Below are positions 10,274 through 20,063 of a stretch of 64,000 nt of DNA, piece after piece. The DNA lies in assembly GCA_963780825.1 (NCBI GenBank), contig CAWADL010000011.1:42990-106989 (forward strand). Reading direction: 5' to 3'. Below the pieces are notes generated by a model. The model was not told the DNA's origin, made no database searches, and saw only the letters and a program-made list of their open reading frames with translations. The position numbers were made by a program, and so were the translations under genes. Each line of letters begins with the position of its first letter. Within the stretch, counting starts at the first letter, position 1. The DNA comes from Roseiarcus sp963780825. Lineage in GTDB: Bacteria; Pseudomonadota; Alphaproteobacteria; Rhizobiales; Beijerinckiaceae.

Positions 10274-11836
10274 ATGAAGATTGCGTTGCGGGTGGATCGG
10301 GACGGTTTGAGGCGCTGGCATATGCAATTGGCCGAGCGCATTGCCGGGCGCGACGCGCGCTGGATCGTGTTTCAGTACGCCGAGGCCAATGGGCGATCGA
10401 CGATCGGCGCGGTTGAAAAGTTGTTTCAAATTGAGACACGGCTGTTTGGACTCGGACGCGAAGGCGCCTCAAAAAGGATAGGGGTCGACGCGCTTGACCG
10501 GTTCGGCAGGCGGACCTGCGGCGACGCGGATCTCACAATCGATATTTCCAGCGCGCCGCTGGCGCCATCCGACCGCGTCTGGCGAGTGGAGTGCGATGGC
10601 GCACCGCTGGAAGCGGGTCTGCTGGCGGCTGTCCTCAACGGCCGCACTCCGGTGATCCGAGTTGTTGGACCGCACGGCGTGCTTGCGACCGCTCGGCCGG
10701 GCGCTGAGAACGTCGGGCTCGCCAAGGCGGCCTTCGAGGAAATCCTCGAACGCGTCGTCACCCTGATTGATGCGGCGCTGGACGGACGCGGGTCAACGGT
10801 TCTGCCGGGACTCCCGCGTGAAAGCGCGCCGGCGCCGGATAGCGGCGAATTCGACGCGCGCGCACTCGCCAAAGCGGCGGTCCGCCGCCTCAAGCAGCGC
10901 GCCGTACGCGCGGCCTATACGACGCTCTGCCACGCCCCGCATTGGCGTACAGGCTGGCGACGTCAGCGCGCCGATTCATCCAAGCGCGGCCTCGGCGGCG
11001 GTTGGAGTGATCTTCCCGATGACGGCAAGCGTTTCTATGCTGATCCGTTTCCCGTTGATTGGCGCGGTCGGACCTATTTGTTTGTCGAAGAGTTCGAGCA
11101 CGCCAAGGGCAAGGGGATCATCTCGGTCGTCGAGTTCGGCGCCAACGGCCCGATCGGCGCGCCGCGTCCGGTGCTGGAGCGTCCCGAACACCTCTCGTAT
11201 CCCAACGTCTTCGAACGCGACGGGGAGATGTGGATGATCCCGGAGAGCGGGACGGCGGGAACCATCGACCTCTATCGCGCCATCAGCTTTCCCGATCGCT
11301 GGGTCCATGAGAAAACGCTCGTCTCAGGCGTCGTGGGCAGCGACGCCACGCTGGTTGAATGGGGCGGGCGCTGGTGGATGTTCGCCACCGTCCGCGACGG
11401 CGGCGGCGCCTTTTCGGACGCGCTGCATCTGTGGTCGGCGCCGGATTTTCGCGGCCCCTGGACGCCGCACGCCAAGAACCCGGTGCTTATCGACATCGCC
11501 TCGGCGCGGCCGGCAGGCCGGATGTTCTTTGTTGACGGGCGGCTCTATCGCCCCGTGCAGGATTGCCGCTTGGGCTACGGCGCGGCGCTTGGCCTGGCGC
11601 GGGTCGACAAGCTCGACGACGAGGGTTTTGAGCAGACCGTTGAGGAGGTCCTGCGGCCCGGCGATGATTGGCCGGGACGTCGGCTGCACACAGCGAACGC
11701 CGCCGGGGGATTCGAATTCATCGACGGGTCGGCTTTCGCGCCGCGTTGGTCAGCGCTGCGGCGGCCGATGAACAGCACGCGTCGTAAGGAGGGGCGCGCT
11801 GCGCTCGCGATCGTGCAGCGCTCGGCGGCGTTTTAA
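10274..11836 (+). CDS. glycosyltransferase-associated protein (GINT1-like domain)
   Basis: A 520-residue protein transcribed divergently from the ExoP-like gene. The N-terminal 200 residues resemble bacterial proteins with a degenerate formyltransferase-like fold; the motif VVGPHGVLATARPGAENVG is the clearest part. The C-terminal half (about 240-490) is built of repeated Trp/Asp-rich strands (YADPFPVDWRGRTYLFVEEF, SYPNVFERDGEMWMIPES, WWMFATVRDGGGAFSDALHL). This matches the beta-propeller-like domain found in plant glucosamine inositolphosphorylceramide transferase and in bacterial polysaccharide loci. Its place beside ExoP and VpsF-like genes suggests a role in modifying or assembling the same polysaccharide. 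The biochemical activity is not proven by any motif here. Confidence 0.6.
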   Translation: MKIALRVDRDGLRRWHMQLAERIAGRDARWIVFQYAEANGRSTIGAVEKLFQIETRLFGLGREGASKRIGVDALDRFGRRTCGDADLTIDISSAPLAPSDRVWRVECDGAPLEAGLLAAVLNGRTPVIRVVGPHGVLATARPGAENVGLAKAAFEEILERVVTLIDAALDGRGSTVLPGLPRESAPAPDSGEFDARALAKAAVRRLKQRAVRAAYTTLCHAPHWRTGWRRQRADSSKRGLGGGWSDLPDDGKRFYADPFPVDWRGRTYLFVEEFEHAKGKGIISVVEFGANGPIGAPRPVLERPEHLSYPNVFERDGEMWMIPESGTAGTIDLYRAISFPDRWVHEKTLVSGVVGSDATLVEWGGRWWMFATVRDGGGAFSDALHLWSAPDFRGPWTPHAKNPVLIDIASARPAGRMFFVDGRLYRPVQDCRLGYGAALGLARVDKLDDEGFEQTVEEVLRPGDDWPGRRLHTANAAGGFEFIDGSAFAPRWSALRRPMNSTRRKEGRAALAIVQRSAAF

Positions 11837-11856
11837 CCCTCCGCGGAATCGCCTGC

Positions 11857-11877
11857 TGGGACGCCGCGGGCGTCCCA
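11857..11877. repeat. short REP-like hairpin
   Basis: A 9-bp perfect stem (tgggacgcc/ggcgtccca) with a three-base loop, just after the stop of the glycosyltransferase-like gene. It may end that transcript, although no T tract follows. Confidence 0.5.
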
Positions 11878-11924
11878 CGCGTAGGCGCTAAATTAAATGA
11901 TTTCCGATTAAATTTAAAGGCGTG

Positions 11925-11953
11925 CTGTCATCCCCGAGAAAGCGGGATGACAG
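11925..11953. terminator. intergenic hairpin between convergent genes
   Basis: A 10-bp perfect stem (ctgtcatccc/gggatgacag) lies between two convergent genes. The gtcatcccc core is the same one that begins the large inverted repeat at 33965-34146, so this may be a single-armed relative of that repeat doing duty as a bidirectional terminator. There is no clear T tract. Confidence 0.45.
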
Positions 11954-11965
11954 GGTGTGCGCTCA

Positions 11966-12462
11966 CTAAGCGTGCAAGTTCGCGCTGAGCAGACGTTCGG
12001 CCTCCAGCAGGACTCGCCGGCAATCAGATAAGGATTTGGCGTTTTTCTCAAGCGTTGCAAGGGTGCGTTCGCACGCGGCCAGACGCCTCAATAGATCTTG
12101 CCGGTCATTCTTGACCTGACGCGCTCCACGAACAGCCGCCCTCTTATCCAACTTCCGCACGCTCAAGACGACGTCACTCCGCTGTCCAACACAATCATCA
12201 AGTCGCTTTAGGAGCACCAAGGCGCCCATCATCGGAGAACCGGCGGAGCCAGCTTTGCCGCTCGCTTCCTTCTCGGCCATCCAGGCCAGCCATGGCGTTG
12301 GGCGCCACGTGAAATCGCGCACTTGCTCACGCCGTACTCGCGGGCAAGCGCCGTCACGGTTTCGCCCGTTTCGAGACGTTTGACGGCCGCGGCGTAGTCG
12401 ACTTTGCCGCGGCGTACGAGCAAAGCATCGGTCACCGGTGCGCTTTCGCTTTCACTCGACAC
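11966..12462 (-). CDS. small helix-turn-helix protein (one frame break)
   Basis: Two overlapping frames make one plausible protein of about 155 residues. The N-terminal part has a homeodomain-like helix-turn-helix: AAAVKRLETGETVTALAREY then GVSKCAISR, as in resolvase or transposase-type HTH domains. The C-terminal part (KLDKRAAVRGARQVKNDRQD and on) is a predicted helical, possibly coiled-coil segment. The frame change lies near 12300. The function is unknown; it could be a small regulator or the remnant of a mobile-element protein. No partner gene is obvious. Confidence 0.45.
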
Positions 12463-12744
12463 GTTCCCCGCGCCTTCTCGCTCGCGGCTCGAAATGGGTT
12501 ACGAACGGCTCCGCCCCAAGGTTTCAAAACCGGTGCGGATGCAGCGGACCGTCGAGGGTGCGGCGAAATACCTCGACAGTCCTGACTGGACACATCGTAC
12601 GCAATGGGCCGATGCGGCAGCTTGCGGACTTACGCTCCAAATACTTCCGACGCGCAAGGTAAACGCTTTATTAACGTATAAACTAAAGCTTAAATCGAAA
12701 TGCGACGGTTCCTGTGCGCAGCGGCCCAGCGCTACCTAGCGGCG

Positions 12745-14835
12745 TCAGAGTCCGATCAGATGCGTCAGGTCTGACAAGGCAGAGGGGCGCGCGAGAAGAA
12801 AGCCTTGTACCTCGTTGCAGCCCTCGTTCTGCAGAAAAGCAAGCTGTTCCATGGTTTCGACGCCTTCCGCTACTGTCTGCATGCGGAGGGCGCGCCCAAG
12901 GCCGATGACGGCGCGGATAATCGCGTCGGCATTGCCATCCTGGCCCAGTGCGGCCACGAAATGGCGGTCGATTTTGATGCGGTCGAAGGGAAAGGAATGC
13001 AGCGTGCTGAGAGACGAATAGCCAGTCCCGAAATCGTCGAGCGCAAGGCTGACGCCAAGCTCCTTGAGTGCTTTGAGGGTGGCGCGTGCGGACGTGGTGT
13101 TTTCTAGAAGAACGCCTTCGGTCACCTCAAGCTCCAACCGATGAGGTGGTAAGCCGCTGGCCTCCAGCGCCGCCCGTACCGTCTTGACGATATCGCCGCG
13201 GCGAATTTGGACCGGTGAGAGATTGACCGACACGCTGAGCGCGTCGAGCGGGGCGACGAGCCGGCAAGCCTCGAACAGGACCCACGTTCCGATCGGTACG
13301 ATCAAACCGGTCTCTTCGGCCATGGGAATGAAAGCAGATGGGGCTATCATGCCTCGCCGGGGATGCGCCCAACGCACCAGCGCCTCGACGCTGACGGGTA
13401 GAAGGCTCCGAGCCGGAAAACGCGGCTGAAAATGCAGTACGAACTCATCACGCTCCAACGCGGAGCGGAGGTCGAGCTCCAGGTTGCGCCGAGCGCGGGC
13501 CTGCTCGTCCATCTCCCGGTGGAAGAAGCGGAAAGTTCCCCGGCCGTCGGTCTTGGCTTTGTAGAGCGCGAGATCGCCATTGCGCAGCAAATCGTCGACC
13601 GTACACCCATCGCGCGGCGCCAACGCGATGCCGATGCTCAGTCCTATCTGCGCCATTTGCCCGTCGAACTCCAACGGCTGAGCTACAGCTTCCAGCAGCC
13701 TGCGGCACACGGCCTCCGCGCTGGCGCTGTCCGCGCGCGGACACAGCGCGACAAATTCGTCCCCGCCCACTCGCGCCACAATATTCTTGTCGCCGACCGC
13801 GGCCTCGATGCGGGCCGCCGTCTCCCTGAGCGCCAAATCACCCGCCGCGTGACCAAGGCTGTCGTTGATTGCCTTGAAGCGGTCGAGATCGAGACAAAGC
13901 AGCGCAAGCGAGCCGTCTTCACCACCAGCGAGTGCCGCCTCGAGCCGCTCCCGGAGTTGCAGTCGGTTTGGCAGGCGGGTCAAAGCGTCATGGCGCGCCA
14001 AATACCGGATATGTTCCTGAGCCGCCTTCTGTTCTGACACATCGAGAACCGTAACGAGTACACTCGCCGTCTCCCGCCGTTTCGACGCGAGGCGACCGGA
14101 TGACCAGGACATCGCAGACGCGGCCGGCCATTCCGCGCAGACGGCCTTCGCAGCGGATCGGTTTGTCCATCGGGCCACCCCAAAGCCCGTCGACGCCATT
14201 TGGCCGCTGCAACTCTAGAAGGTCCGCGCCGCGACAATCGATCTCGCTGGCGCTCCCGACCTGAAGCAGCGCGCACATAGCGGGGTTGGCATAAAGCGTG
14301 TGACCGTCCGCGATCCAACTGCCAGATGCCGAACGGGCACCGTCTCTGTCAGGGTCCTGTAACGCTCCTCACTTTCGGCAAGCGCCTGATCGCGATTTTT
14401 GAGCTCGGTGATGTCGATCCCGATTCCAGCGATGGCGCCACTCGGCGTGCGTTGCTTGACGACACGAACCCAGCGATTGCCCGGGTAGCGCTGTTCGAGC
14501 GGCACGCCATCGGCCACCCGTTGCAGGTCGACCTTGTCGTTCACCCATTCTTCGATGCCTTGCGGGTCAACCCATTGCTCGGCCGTCGCTCGCATCAGGT
14601 CCTGGTAACGCCAAGTTTCGCCAAGCTTGCTAATCGCCTGGGCGTGAAGACCGCGATATTCGGAATTACAGGCGACAAGCACATCGTCGGCGTCATAGAT
14701 CGCCACCATGCCGGGAACGACGTCCAGCGCTTCCTCAAGCAATCGATTGCGGGTCGCGAGCCTCAGAAGCTCCGTCCACGGGTCTTTTGGACGAGCGCTG
14801 TCCGCGAAATGGCGACGGTCGCGCACCGCACCCAT
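12745..14835 (-). CDS. PAS-PAS-GGDEF-EAL cyclic-di-GMP signalling protein (frame breaks in second PAS)
   Basis: A cytoplasmic sensor predicted to make and/or break cyclic di-GMP. From the ATG at 14835 it has a first PAS-like domain (EALDVVPGMVAIYDADD) ending in IGIDITELK. A second PAS is split over three frames between about 14330 and 14060, followed by the linker LDVSEQKAAQEHIRYLARHD. The GGDEF domain has the intact active motif RVGGDEFVAL and the EAL domain has VEALVRWAHP, with downstream DDFGTGYSS and an Asp/Lys-containing RIKID. Both catalytic domains therefore look competent. There is no membrane segment. It is divergent from the MHYT-GGDEF-EAL gene, with a 270-bp shared promoter region. 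Frame breaks near 14320 and 14090 are probably sequence errors. Confidence 0.82.
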
Positions 14836-15107
14836 TTTGCAGCGTTCCCGGTCGGTCGAAAGAGCGACGGTGAAATGAAAACATGCAGAAAGATTTAAGA
14901 TGGAGAGGCGTCCGTGCGTTGAACTTGCCAAGGCTACTTCCGCCTTGGAACAGGAAAGCCACAAAACTTGTCATATCGTGTCTCAAATTGTGTCGCTGAA
15001 TTCGGCGCATCCAATGGTCTTGCGGGACGCAAGGCAGGTACGAATTATTTATAGATCTTATCCAGATTGCGCCCTTTACGTCACCGTCCATAGACGCGCG
15101 GTTAGCC

Positions 15108-17519
15108 ATGCTCACAGTGTACAAATGCATCTCGGACGAGCACGATCTCCGCCTCGTCTTTCTGGCCGCAATCGTATGCAGCCTCGCCACCGTAACGGCC
15201 TTCAACCTGCTTCATCACGTCCGACGTACGGCGGGACATCTGCGAGCCATCTGGCTGTGGGTGTCAGCGATTGCGACGGGGTTTGGAATATGGGCCACCC
15301 ACTTCATCGCGATGCTCGCCTTTTCTCCCGGCTTGCCGACCGGGTACAATATTGCCTTGACCGTCACCTCGCTCTTAGCCGCCGTCGCGCTGACGGGAAT
15401 GGGGCTGGCGACAGCGCTCTTGACCGGGTCTCCTGGCGCACCTTGGCTCGGGGGCGCCGTCGTGGGCGTCGGCATCGCGGTTATGCATTACGCAGGCATG
15501 GCGGCCTTCGAGGTTCCCGGACACATCAGCTGGAACCCGTTGCTGGTTGCCGCCTCGATTCTGATTGGTGTGACAGTCAGCGCTGCTGCGCTGCCGGCCG
15601 GCCTTCGCACCCGATCAGTGAAATCAATCCTATCGGGAACGATCCTCCTGACCGTCGCCATCTGCGGTCTCCATTTCACGGCCATGGGAGCGGCGTCGCT
15701 GATCCCCGATCCGACCGTCGCAATCTCGGAGAGCGCGATCCCAACCAGCTGGCTTGCCATCCTCGTTTCCGGCGCCGCGCTGACAATTTTACTGCTCGCC
15801 TTCGCAGGGCTTGCGCTCGACATCCGCGATCGGAGACAGACCGAACGTCAGTCCGATCGGATGCGAGCCTTAGCCAACGCGGCTTTCGAGGGGCTCCTGG
15901 TGTGCGACGGCGACGCGATAGCGACCGTCAACGCCAGCCTCGCCGCGCTAGTTGGAAGCTCCGAGGAAGTTCTGATCGGAAGTGCTCTTGCCACAATTCT
16001 TCCCGATGCGAATGCGCGGTCGCGGCTCGAAGAAAAACCTGATGTCGCGTTCGAGACGTCGCTTCGCCAGATGAACGGCTCGACCTTCGCGGTCGAGGTG
16101 ATAAGTCGTCCCATCATTTTCGCCGACAGGCCGCATAAAGCGATCGCGATCCGCGACCTGCGCGATCGCAAGAAAGCTGAAAGCCGCATTGAATTCCTCG
16201 CGCATCACGATGTCTTAACCGGATTGGCCAATCGCGCCACGTTCGAGAAGAGACTTGATGAGCTGATTGAAGCCCATCAAACAAGCGACCCGAATGGCGT
16301 TTCGCATCTCGCCGTACTGTGTCTTGATCTGGATCGGTTCAAGGAGGTCAATGACCTATTCGGCCACGCGGCCGGCGATCTGCTTCTTCAAACGTTTGCG
16401 CGATGCGCGACCAATCTGCTTCGCGAGGGCCAGATGATGGCGCGACTTGGCGGAGACGAATTTGCTATCGTAGCGCCTGGGTTAAGCGATCCGGGCCAGG
16501 CGATGCGGATCGCTGAGAACGTGCTCGAAGCGCTCCAAGCTGAGAATGAGACTTCCTCAAACACGGTTGGAATGGTTTCAACTAGCATAGGGATCGCGCT
16601 TTTCCCTGCCGACGCCGTCGATCGGGCGTCGCTCATGAGCCACGCCGATACGGCGCTATATCGCGCCAAAGCCGAGGGTCGGGGTACCTACCGTTTCTTC
16701 GAGAACGCCATGGGCGAGCAGGTCCGGCATCGCCGACTTGTCGAGCACGATTTGCGCTACGCGATTTCGCGCGGCGAGCTGTCGCTCGTCTATCAGCCGC
16801 AGGCTCGCGCGAGCAACCAGGAAATCATTGGTTTCGAGGCGCTCTTGCGCTGGAACAATCGCGAACGGGGCATGATTCCGCCGAATGTTTTTATCCCGAT
16901 CGCCGAGGAGTGCGGGCTTATCCTTCAAATTGGCGAATGGGTTCTGCGGGAAGCCTGCCAGGAGGCCGCTCGTTGGACGCGGCCTCTGACGCTCGCGGTC
17001 AACATATCCGCAATTCAGCTCCATGCCCCCCACTTTTCCCAACTCGTCCATCGGGTCTTGTTCGAGACAGGTTTGCCGTCCCGCCGGCTCGAACTAGAGA
17101 TTACCGAAACCGCCCTTATCCAGGATTTACATCGCGCGCTCGCTACCCTGCGCCAGCTCAAGGCGCTCGGCGTCCGCATCGCCATGGACGACTTTGGCAA
17201 GGGATACTCCTCCCTCTCCAACCTGCGCGCGTTCCCGTTCGACAAAATCAAAATTGACGCATCATTCATCAAATCAGTGGATCAGGGCGGACAAGCGGCA
17301 ACGATCGTCCGAGCGGTTCTGGGATTGGGCCGCGGATTGGATTTGCCGGTCCTTGCAGAGGGTGTTGAAACAGCCGAAGAGCTGGCGTTCCTCAATGCGG
17401 AGGCCTGCCAGGAAGTGCAGGGTTATCTCCTAGGGAGACCACAAGTCATCACCTTCTACGATCGGTATACCGGCAGCGAATTGCCAATGGAGTCTTCGCT
17501 GAGAAAACAATCGCAATAA
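15108..17519 (+). CDS. MHYT-PAS-GGDEF-EAL membrane cyclic-di-GMP protein
   Basis: An intact 803-residue protein. Residues about 15-230 form the seven-helix MHYT sensor, with the three characteristic motifs THFIAM, MHYAGM and LHFTAM, thought to bind a metal and sense a gas such as O2, CO or NO. A PAS-like segment follows (ANAAFEGLLVCDGDAIATV), then GGDEF with intact RLGGDEFAIV and EAL with FEALLRWNN, DDFGKGYSSLSNL and KIKIDASFI. Both enzymatic sites look intact. It is divergently arranged with a soluble PAS-GGDEF-EAL protein, so the pair may link membrane and cytoplasmic signals to the same c-di-GMP pool, perhaps affecting the polysaccharide genes at 6.6-11.8 kb. That link is inference. Confidence 0.93.
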   Translation: MLTVYKCISDEHDLRLVFLAAIVCSLATVTAFNLLHHVRRTAGHLRAIWLWVSAIATGFGIWATHFIAMLAFSPGLPTGYNIALTVTSLLAAVALTGMGLATALLTGSPGAPWLGGAVVGVGIAVMHYAGMAAFEVPGHISWNPLLVAASILIGVTVSAAALPAGLRTRSVKSILSGTILLTVAICGLHFTAMGAASLIPDPTVAISESAIPTSWLAILVSGAALTILLLAFAGLALDIRDRRQTERQSDRMRALANAAFEGLLVCDGDAIATVNASLAALVGSSEEVLIGSALATILPDANARSRLEEKPDVAFETSLRQMNGSTFAVEVISRPIIFADRPHKAIAIRDLRDRKKAESRIEFLAHHDVLTGLANRATFEKRLDELIEAHQTSDPNGVSHLAVLCLDLDRFKEVNDLFGHAAGDLLLQTFARCATNLLREGQMMARLGGDEFAIVAPGLSDPGQAMRIAENVLEALQAENETSSNTVGMVSTSIGIALFPADAVDRASLMSHADTALYRAKAEGRGTYRFFENAMGEQVRHRRLVEHDLRYAISRGELSLVYQPQARASNQEIIGFEALLRWNNRERGMIPPNVFIPIAEECGLILQIGEWVLREACQEAARWTRPLTLAVNISAIQLHAPHFSQLVHRVLFETGLPSRRLELEITETALIQDLHRALATLRQLKALGVRIAMDDFGKGYSSLSNLRAFPFDKIKIDASFIKSVDQGGQAATIVRAVLGLGRGLDLPVLAEGVETAEELAFLNAEACQEVQGYLLGRPQVITFYDRYTGSELPMESSLRKQSQ

Positions 17520-17817
17520 GTGGCCAACCGGTTGAGAAGCGCCTGCTGAACTTCTTGCTATCGAATTGCTCTAGGGCGGCGAAGCGGTCGCAACATTCCG
17601 TCAACCCTTTGACATACTCGTAGAAACGGTAACCCCCCACCGCTTGCAGCGAGAAGAGCAACCCGCCCGCATCGGCGAACAATGGGATTTGGCTGCCCGA
17701 TTTCGAGCATTTCAGAAGAGAGGCTTTTTCCGCGCCATTCGTTCCCTGGAACACAACTGCGCTAGCGCCTGTGTCAGGTCGGAGGTCTAAATTTCTCGAT
17801 ATGTCAGCTCTCGCATG
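17520..17817. other. intergenic region, no gene seen
   Basis: About 300 bases between the convergent ends of the MHYT protein and the HEPN-like gene. No convincing coding frame and no strong hairpin is seen. Confidence 0.35.
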
Positions 17818-18289
17818 TCAGCGGCGCCTTTTCATCAAAACCCATGAAGCGAATGCGCGACGATCTTTCGCGTCACAGGCTTCAAACGCGCTTATCGCGG
17901 CATCCACGCCGATCCTGTCGTTCACTACCTCGGATTTGTAGAATTTGGCATACGGGTCATAATCGGCGCTATGTCGTTTAAGTTGCATCGTAACAAATAT
18001 GGTTCCGAAATTCGCGATGTCAGCAGGGAATTTACGCATTATATTGTTATTTCTGCACTGATCGCATGAATATCCGTGGTCGAGAGCCCGATATAACTTC
18101 AAGCCATGCATGTTTACTTGTAGATACGCCTCGCTTACCTACCAATGTATCGGAGCAGCAGTTCGCAAGGCAGTGAAATAGCGCATAATACAAGGTGCTG
18201 TATGCACGCCTAAGGAAGGCCTGCTTTGGCTTTCCTCGCCGCGCTCCTACCAAATGGTCGACAATCTCTAGAAGATCGCGAGGGTTCAG
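17818..18289 (-). CDS. HEPN-like small protein (one frame break, CTG start)
   Basis: A reconstructed protein of about 155 residues with HEPN-family character: the helix FLRRAYSTLYYALFHCLA, then YRALDHGYSCDQC, and the tail KRHSADYDPYAKFYKSEVV with DRRAFASWVL. The frame changes near 18135. No ATG, GTG or TTG gives the full N-terminus. The natural first codon appears to be the CTG at 18289, which overlaps the upstream gene's stop as CTGA, mimicking the common ATGA overlap; a TTG at 18253 would cut the first helix. HEPN proteins are often RNase toxins or regulatory partners. I see no clear R-x4-6-H RNase motif, so toxicity is not assured. It is clearly coupled to the gene at 18286-18567. Confidence 0.55.
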
Positions 18290-18567
18290 CGGTGGCTCCG
18301 AGCAAGATCGCCCTTCGAAATCATACTAACCAGCGGAAAGCTTTCAACTTTGAGATCGCTTAGTGTCTTTCGCAAAGTGAGCCCGAGCGTCGAAACTGTC
18401 CGACGCTCAACCTCGCTATTCAAAACGATGCGTATGGAAATGACGTCCTTCATGGGCTCAACGTCGTCGAGAAATTCGACGTCAACAGACGCGACAGTGC
18501 CTTCGCCAAACGCGTCGTAGACGGAGGCGTTGATCGTTTCACGAATAGCGTCTTCGTTTAGGATCAT
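18286..18567 (-). CDS. small protein preceding HEPN-like gene, candidate partner
   Basis: A 93-residue protein started at the ATG at 18567, chosen because GGAGAA lies about 7 bases before it; an upstream in-frame start at 18636 lacks this. The sequence is mixed alpha/beta: an N-terminal helix (EDAIRETINASVYDAFGEG), an acidic strand region (VDVEFLDDVEPMKD) and a C-terminal KVESFPLVSMISKGD. The AT content is higher than that of its neighbours, a mild hint of transfer. Its stop overlaps the HEPN start by four bases, so the two are translated together. It could be an antitoxin-like or specificity partner; no known domain is recognised. Confidence 0.5.
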   Translation of the reverse strand: MILNEDAIRETINASVYDAFGEGTVASVDVEFLDDVEPMKDVISIRIVLNSEVERRTVSTLGLTLRKTLSDLKVESFPLVSMISKGDLARSHR

Positions 18568-19027
18568 TCGCCCGTTCTCCCACCCTTTCGAATCTTGGAT
18601 GTCGTGGGGTGTCAAGCGTATTTTTGACACCTGCACTTACAGCGTTTCAATTTTAATACGTCCGGCGCTTCGCTTTATATGTAGTGTGAGCTGAACGGCG
18701 CATGAAAAATAAAAAATCAAATTCCCGAGATGCGAAGGCCCCGCCCTCAAGGCCGGAAGGGCTACCCAGCAGAGCGGCTGTGAACTACGAAGCTTGCGGC
18801 GCGCTGCCTGAGACGATGGAGACGTCTGAGATGACACATAGACGCCCGTCCTTAAGGACGGCGGCGACTTGAATTTCCTCTATGGTCCAGAGGTGGGCGC
18901 CACGCCGAGCTTCTGGCAGTTTCACGGTAATATCCTGTGGCCGTGATTTCCGGTCGTAGCGTCCTACAAGCCATGCGTCGTTGCAAGGTAAAATATACTA
19001 ATGATCTCAGATGCCGAAAAGGGCTTT
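18568..19027. other. AT-richer intergenic region with 16-bp palindrome
   Basis: About 460 bases with no supported gene. It contains the promoter of the HEPN pair and a perfect 16-bp palindrome, CCGTCCTTAAGGACGG, at 18846-18861. The segment 18730-18870 has some look of an IS200/IS605-type end (GC hairpins around a CTCAAGG core), but no transposase or TnpB is present. Confidence 0.35.
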
Positions 19028-19103
19028 TGGCTCCCCGAGTTGGACTCGAACCAACGACCATTCGATTAACAGTCGAATGCTCTACCAGCTGAGCTATCGG
19101 GGA
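19028..19103 (-). tRNA. tRNA-Asn (GTT)
   Basis: The minus strand folds into a standard cloverleaf: acceptor TCCCCGA/TCGGGGA, D arm GCTCAGCTGGTAGAGC, anticodon loop with GTT, T loop GGTTCGAGTCC, discriminator G and an encoded CCA at 19028-19030. The 73-base body covers 19031-19103. Confidence 0.96.
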
Positions 19104-19342
19104 ATGCCGGCCGCGCGCGTATAGCAGAATTTCGAGCGAAGGAAAGGGGCAAGTTCGCCCTACGCCCGGCGGCTCGAAAGCGCCGCGGGGCCTCGCCGCA
19201 AACCTCCCAATTAAGCGGCCAAGCTCATCAAGCGTCACCGATCCACTTTACCTTGTTTCTATTCTGCAATGGAGTGCGCCTTTCGGAAAGGGTAGCGTAA
19301 CTATTCAAGCTTTAATCTTTCCGAAGATGTTGGAGGCGGGTC

Positions 19343-20056
19343 ATGTTGAGGCCTTCGCCAGAGGCGGGCTATCCCGAGCCCTTCGCGCTGGTGCGTTCGT
19401 CGTCACGCCATTTTCTCAGCACGGCGTTCTGGATCGGCGTCATTGCCACGACGTTGTGGGCGGGCGTGTCGATTTACCGCCAAGGCGAACTCGCGCCCGC
19501 GCTTGCCTCGTTCGTGCTGACGGCCTGGGCCACGCTACGGGTGATACACAATTTCCGGCTGCTGACCGAAGACGGCAATCTCTTGATCCTGGACGCCGCC
19601 GGCATCGCGGCGCCGCGGCTGTTTGCCGGATCGTTGCCCTGGTCGGCGGTGCAGGGCGCGCTCTGCGGCAGGGCGCGTGGGGCGCGCATATTGCGCGTGT
19701 TCGTCGACGCGAAGGCGCTCAAAGCGCTCAAACGGCGTCGGCTTTCCAATTGCCGCCACGATCGCTTCGACCTGACCTTCAGCGTGCTGTGGCTGCGAGG
19801 CTCGCTCGACTACGCCGCGACTGCAGAGGTCGAAGACGCCGCTTTCGCCTGCAACGAATGGGTGGCCGCCGAGGCGGCGCGATTTGCGACCGACGATCCC
19901 GCGGTAGAAAAGGCCCGCAAATTCGCCGCGGCTACGCGCTCGCTGATGGCTCCGCCCTCGCGATCGAGCAAGGCCGAACTTATTCTGGCCGTACCCGCCG
20001 GCCTCGCCTTGGCGATGGCCATCATCATGGGGATTGCCGCCTACGTCGCTGGCTGA
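19343..20056 (+). CDS. hypothetical membrane protein
   Basis: A 237-residue protein with two hydrophobic helices near the N-terminus (about residues 26-45 and 53-70) and one at the very C-terminus (about 212-236), with a soluble middle containing FDLTFSVLWLRGSLDYA. It matches no family I can name. The frame is intact, codon use is like the neighbours, and the start at 19343 follows GGAGGCGGGTC closely. It is convergent with the LLM oxidoreductase, with only seven bases between the stops. A structural or signalling membrane role is possible, but nothing more can be said. Confidence 0.6.
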   Translation: MLRPSPEAGYPEPFALVRSSSRHFLSTAFWIGVIATTLWAGVSIYRQGELAPALASFVLTAWATLRVIHNFRLLTEDGNLLILDAAGIAAPRLFAGSLPWSAVQGALCGRARGARILRVFVDAKALKALKRRRLSNCRHDRFDLTFSVLWLRGSLDYAATAEVEDAAFACNEWVAAEAARFATDDPAVEKARKFAAATRSLMAPPSRSSKAELILAVPAGLALAMAIIMGIAAYVAG

Positions 20057-20063
20057 GCCTCGA

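Noticed and set aside
12404..12739. A 111-codon plus-strand frame after the small HTH gene
   Set aside because: No ribosome site, Arg/Ser-rich random composition and overlap with the HTH gene start; not supported.
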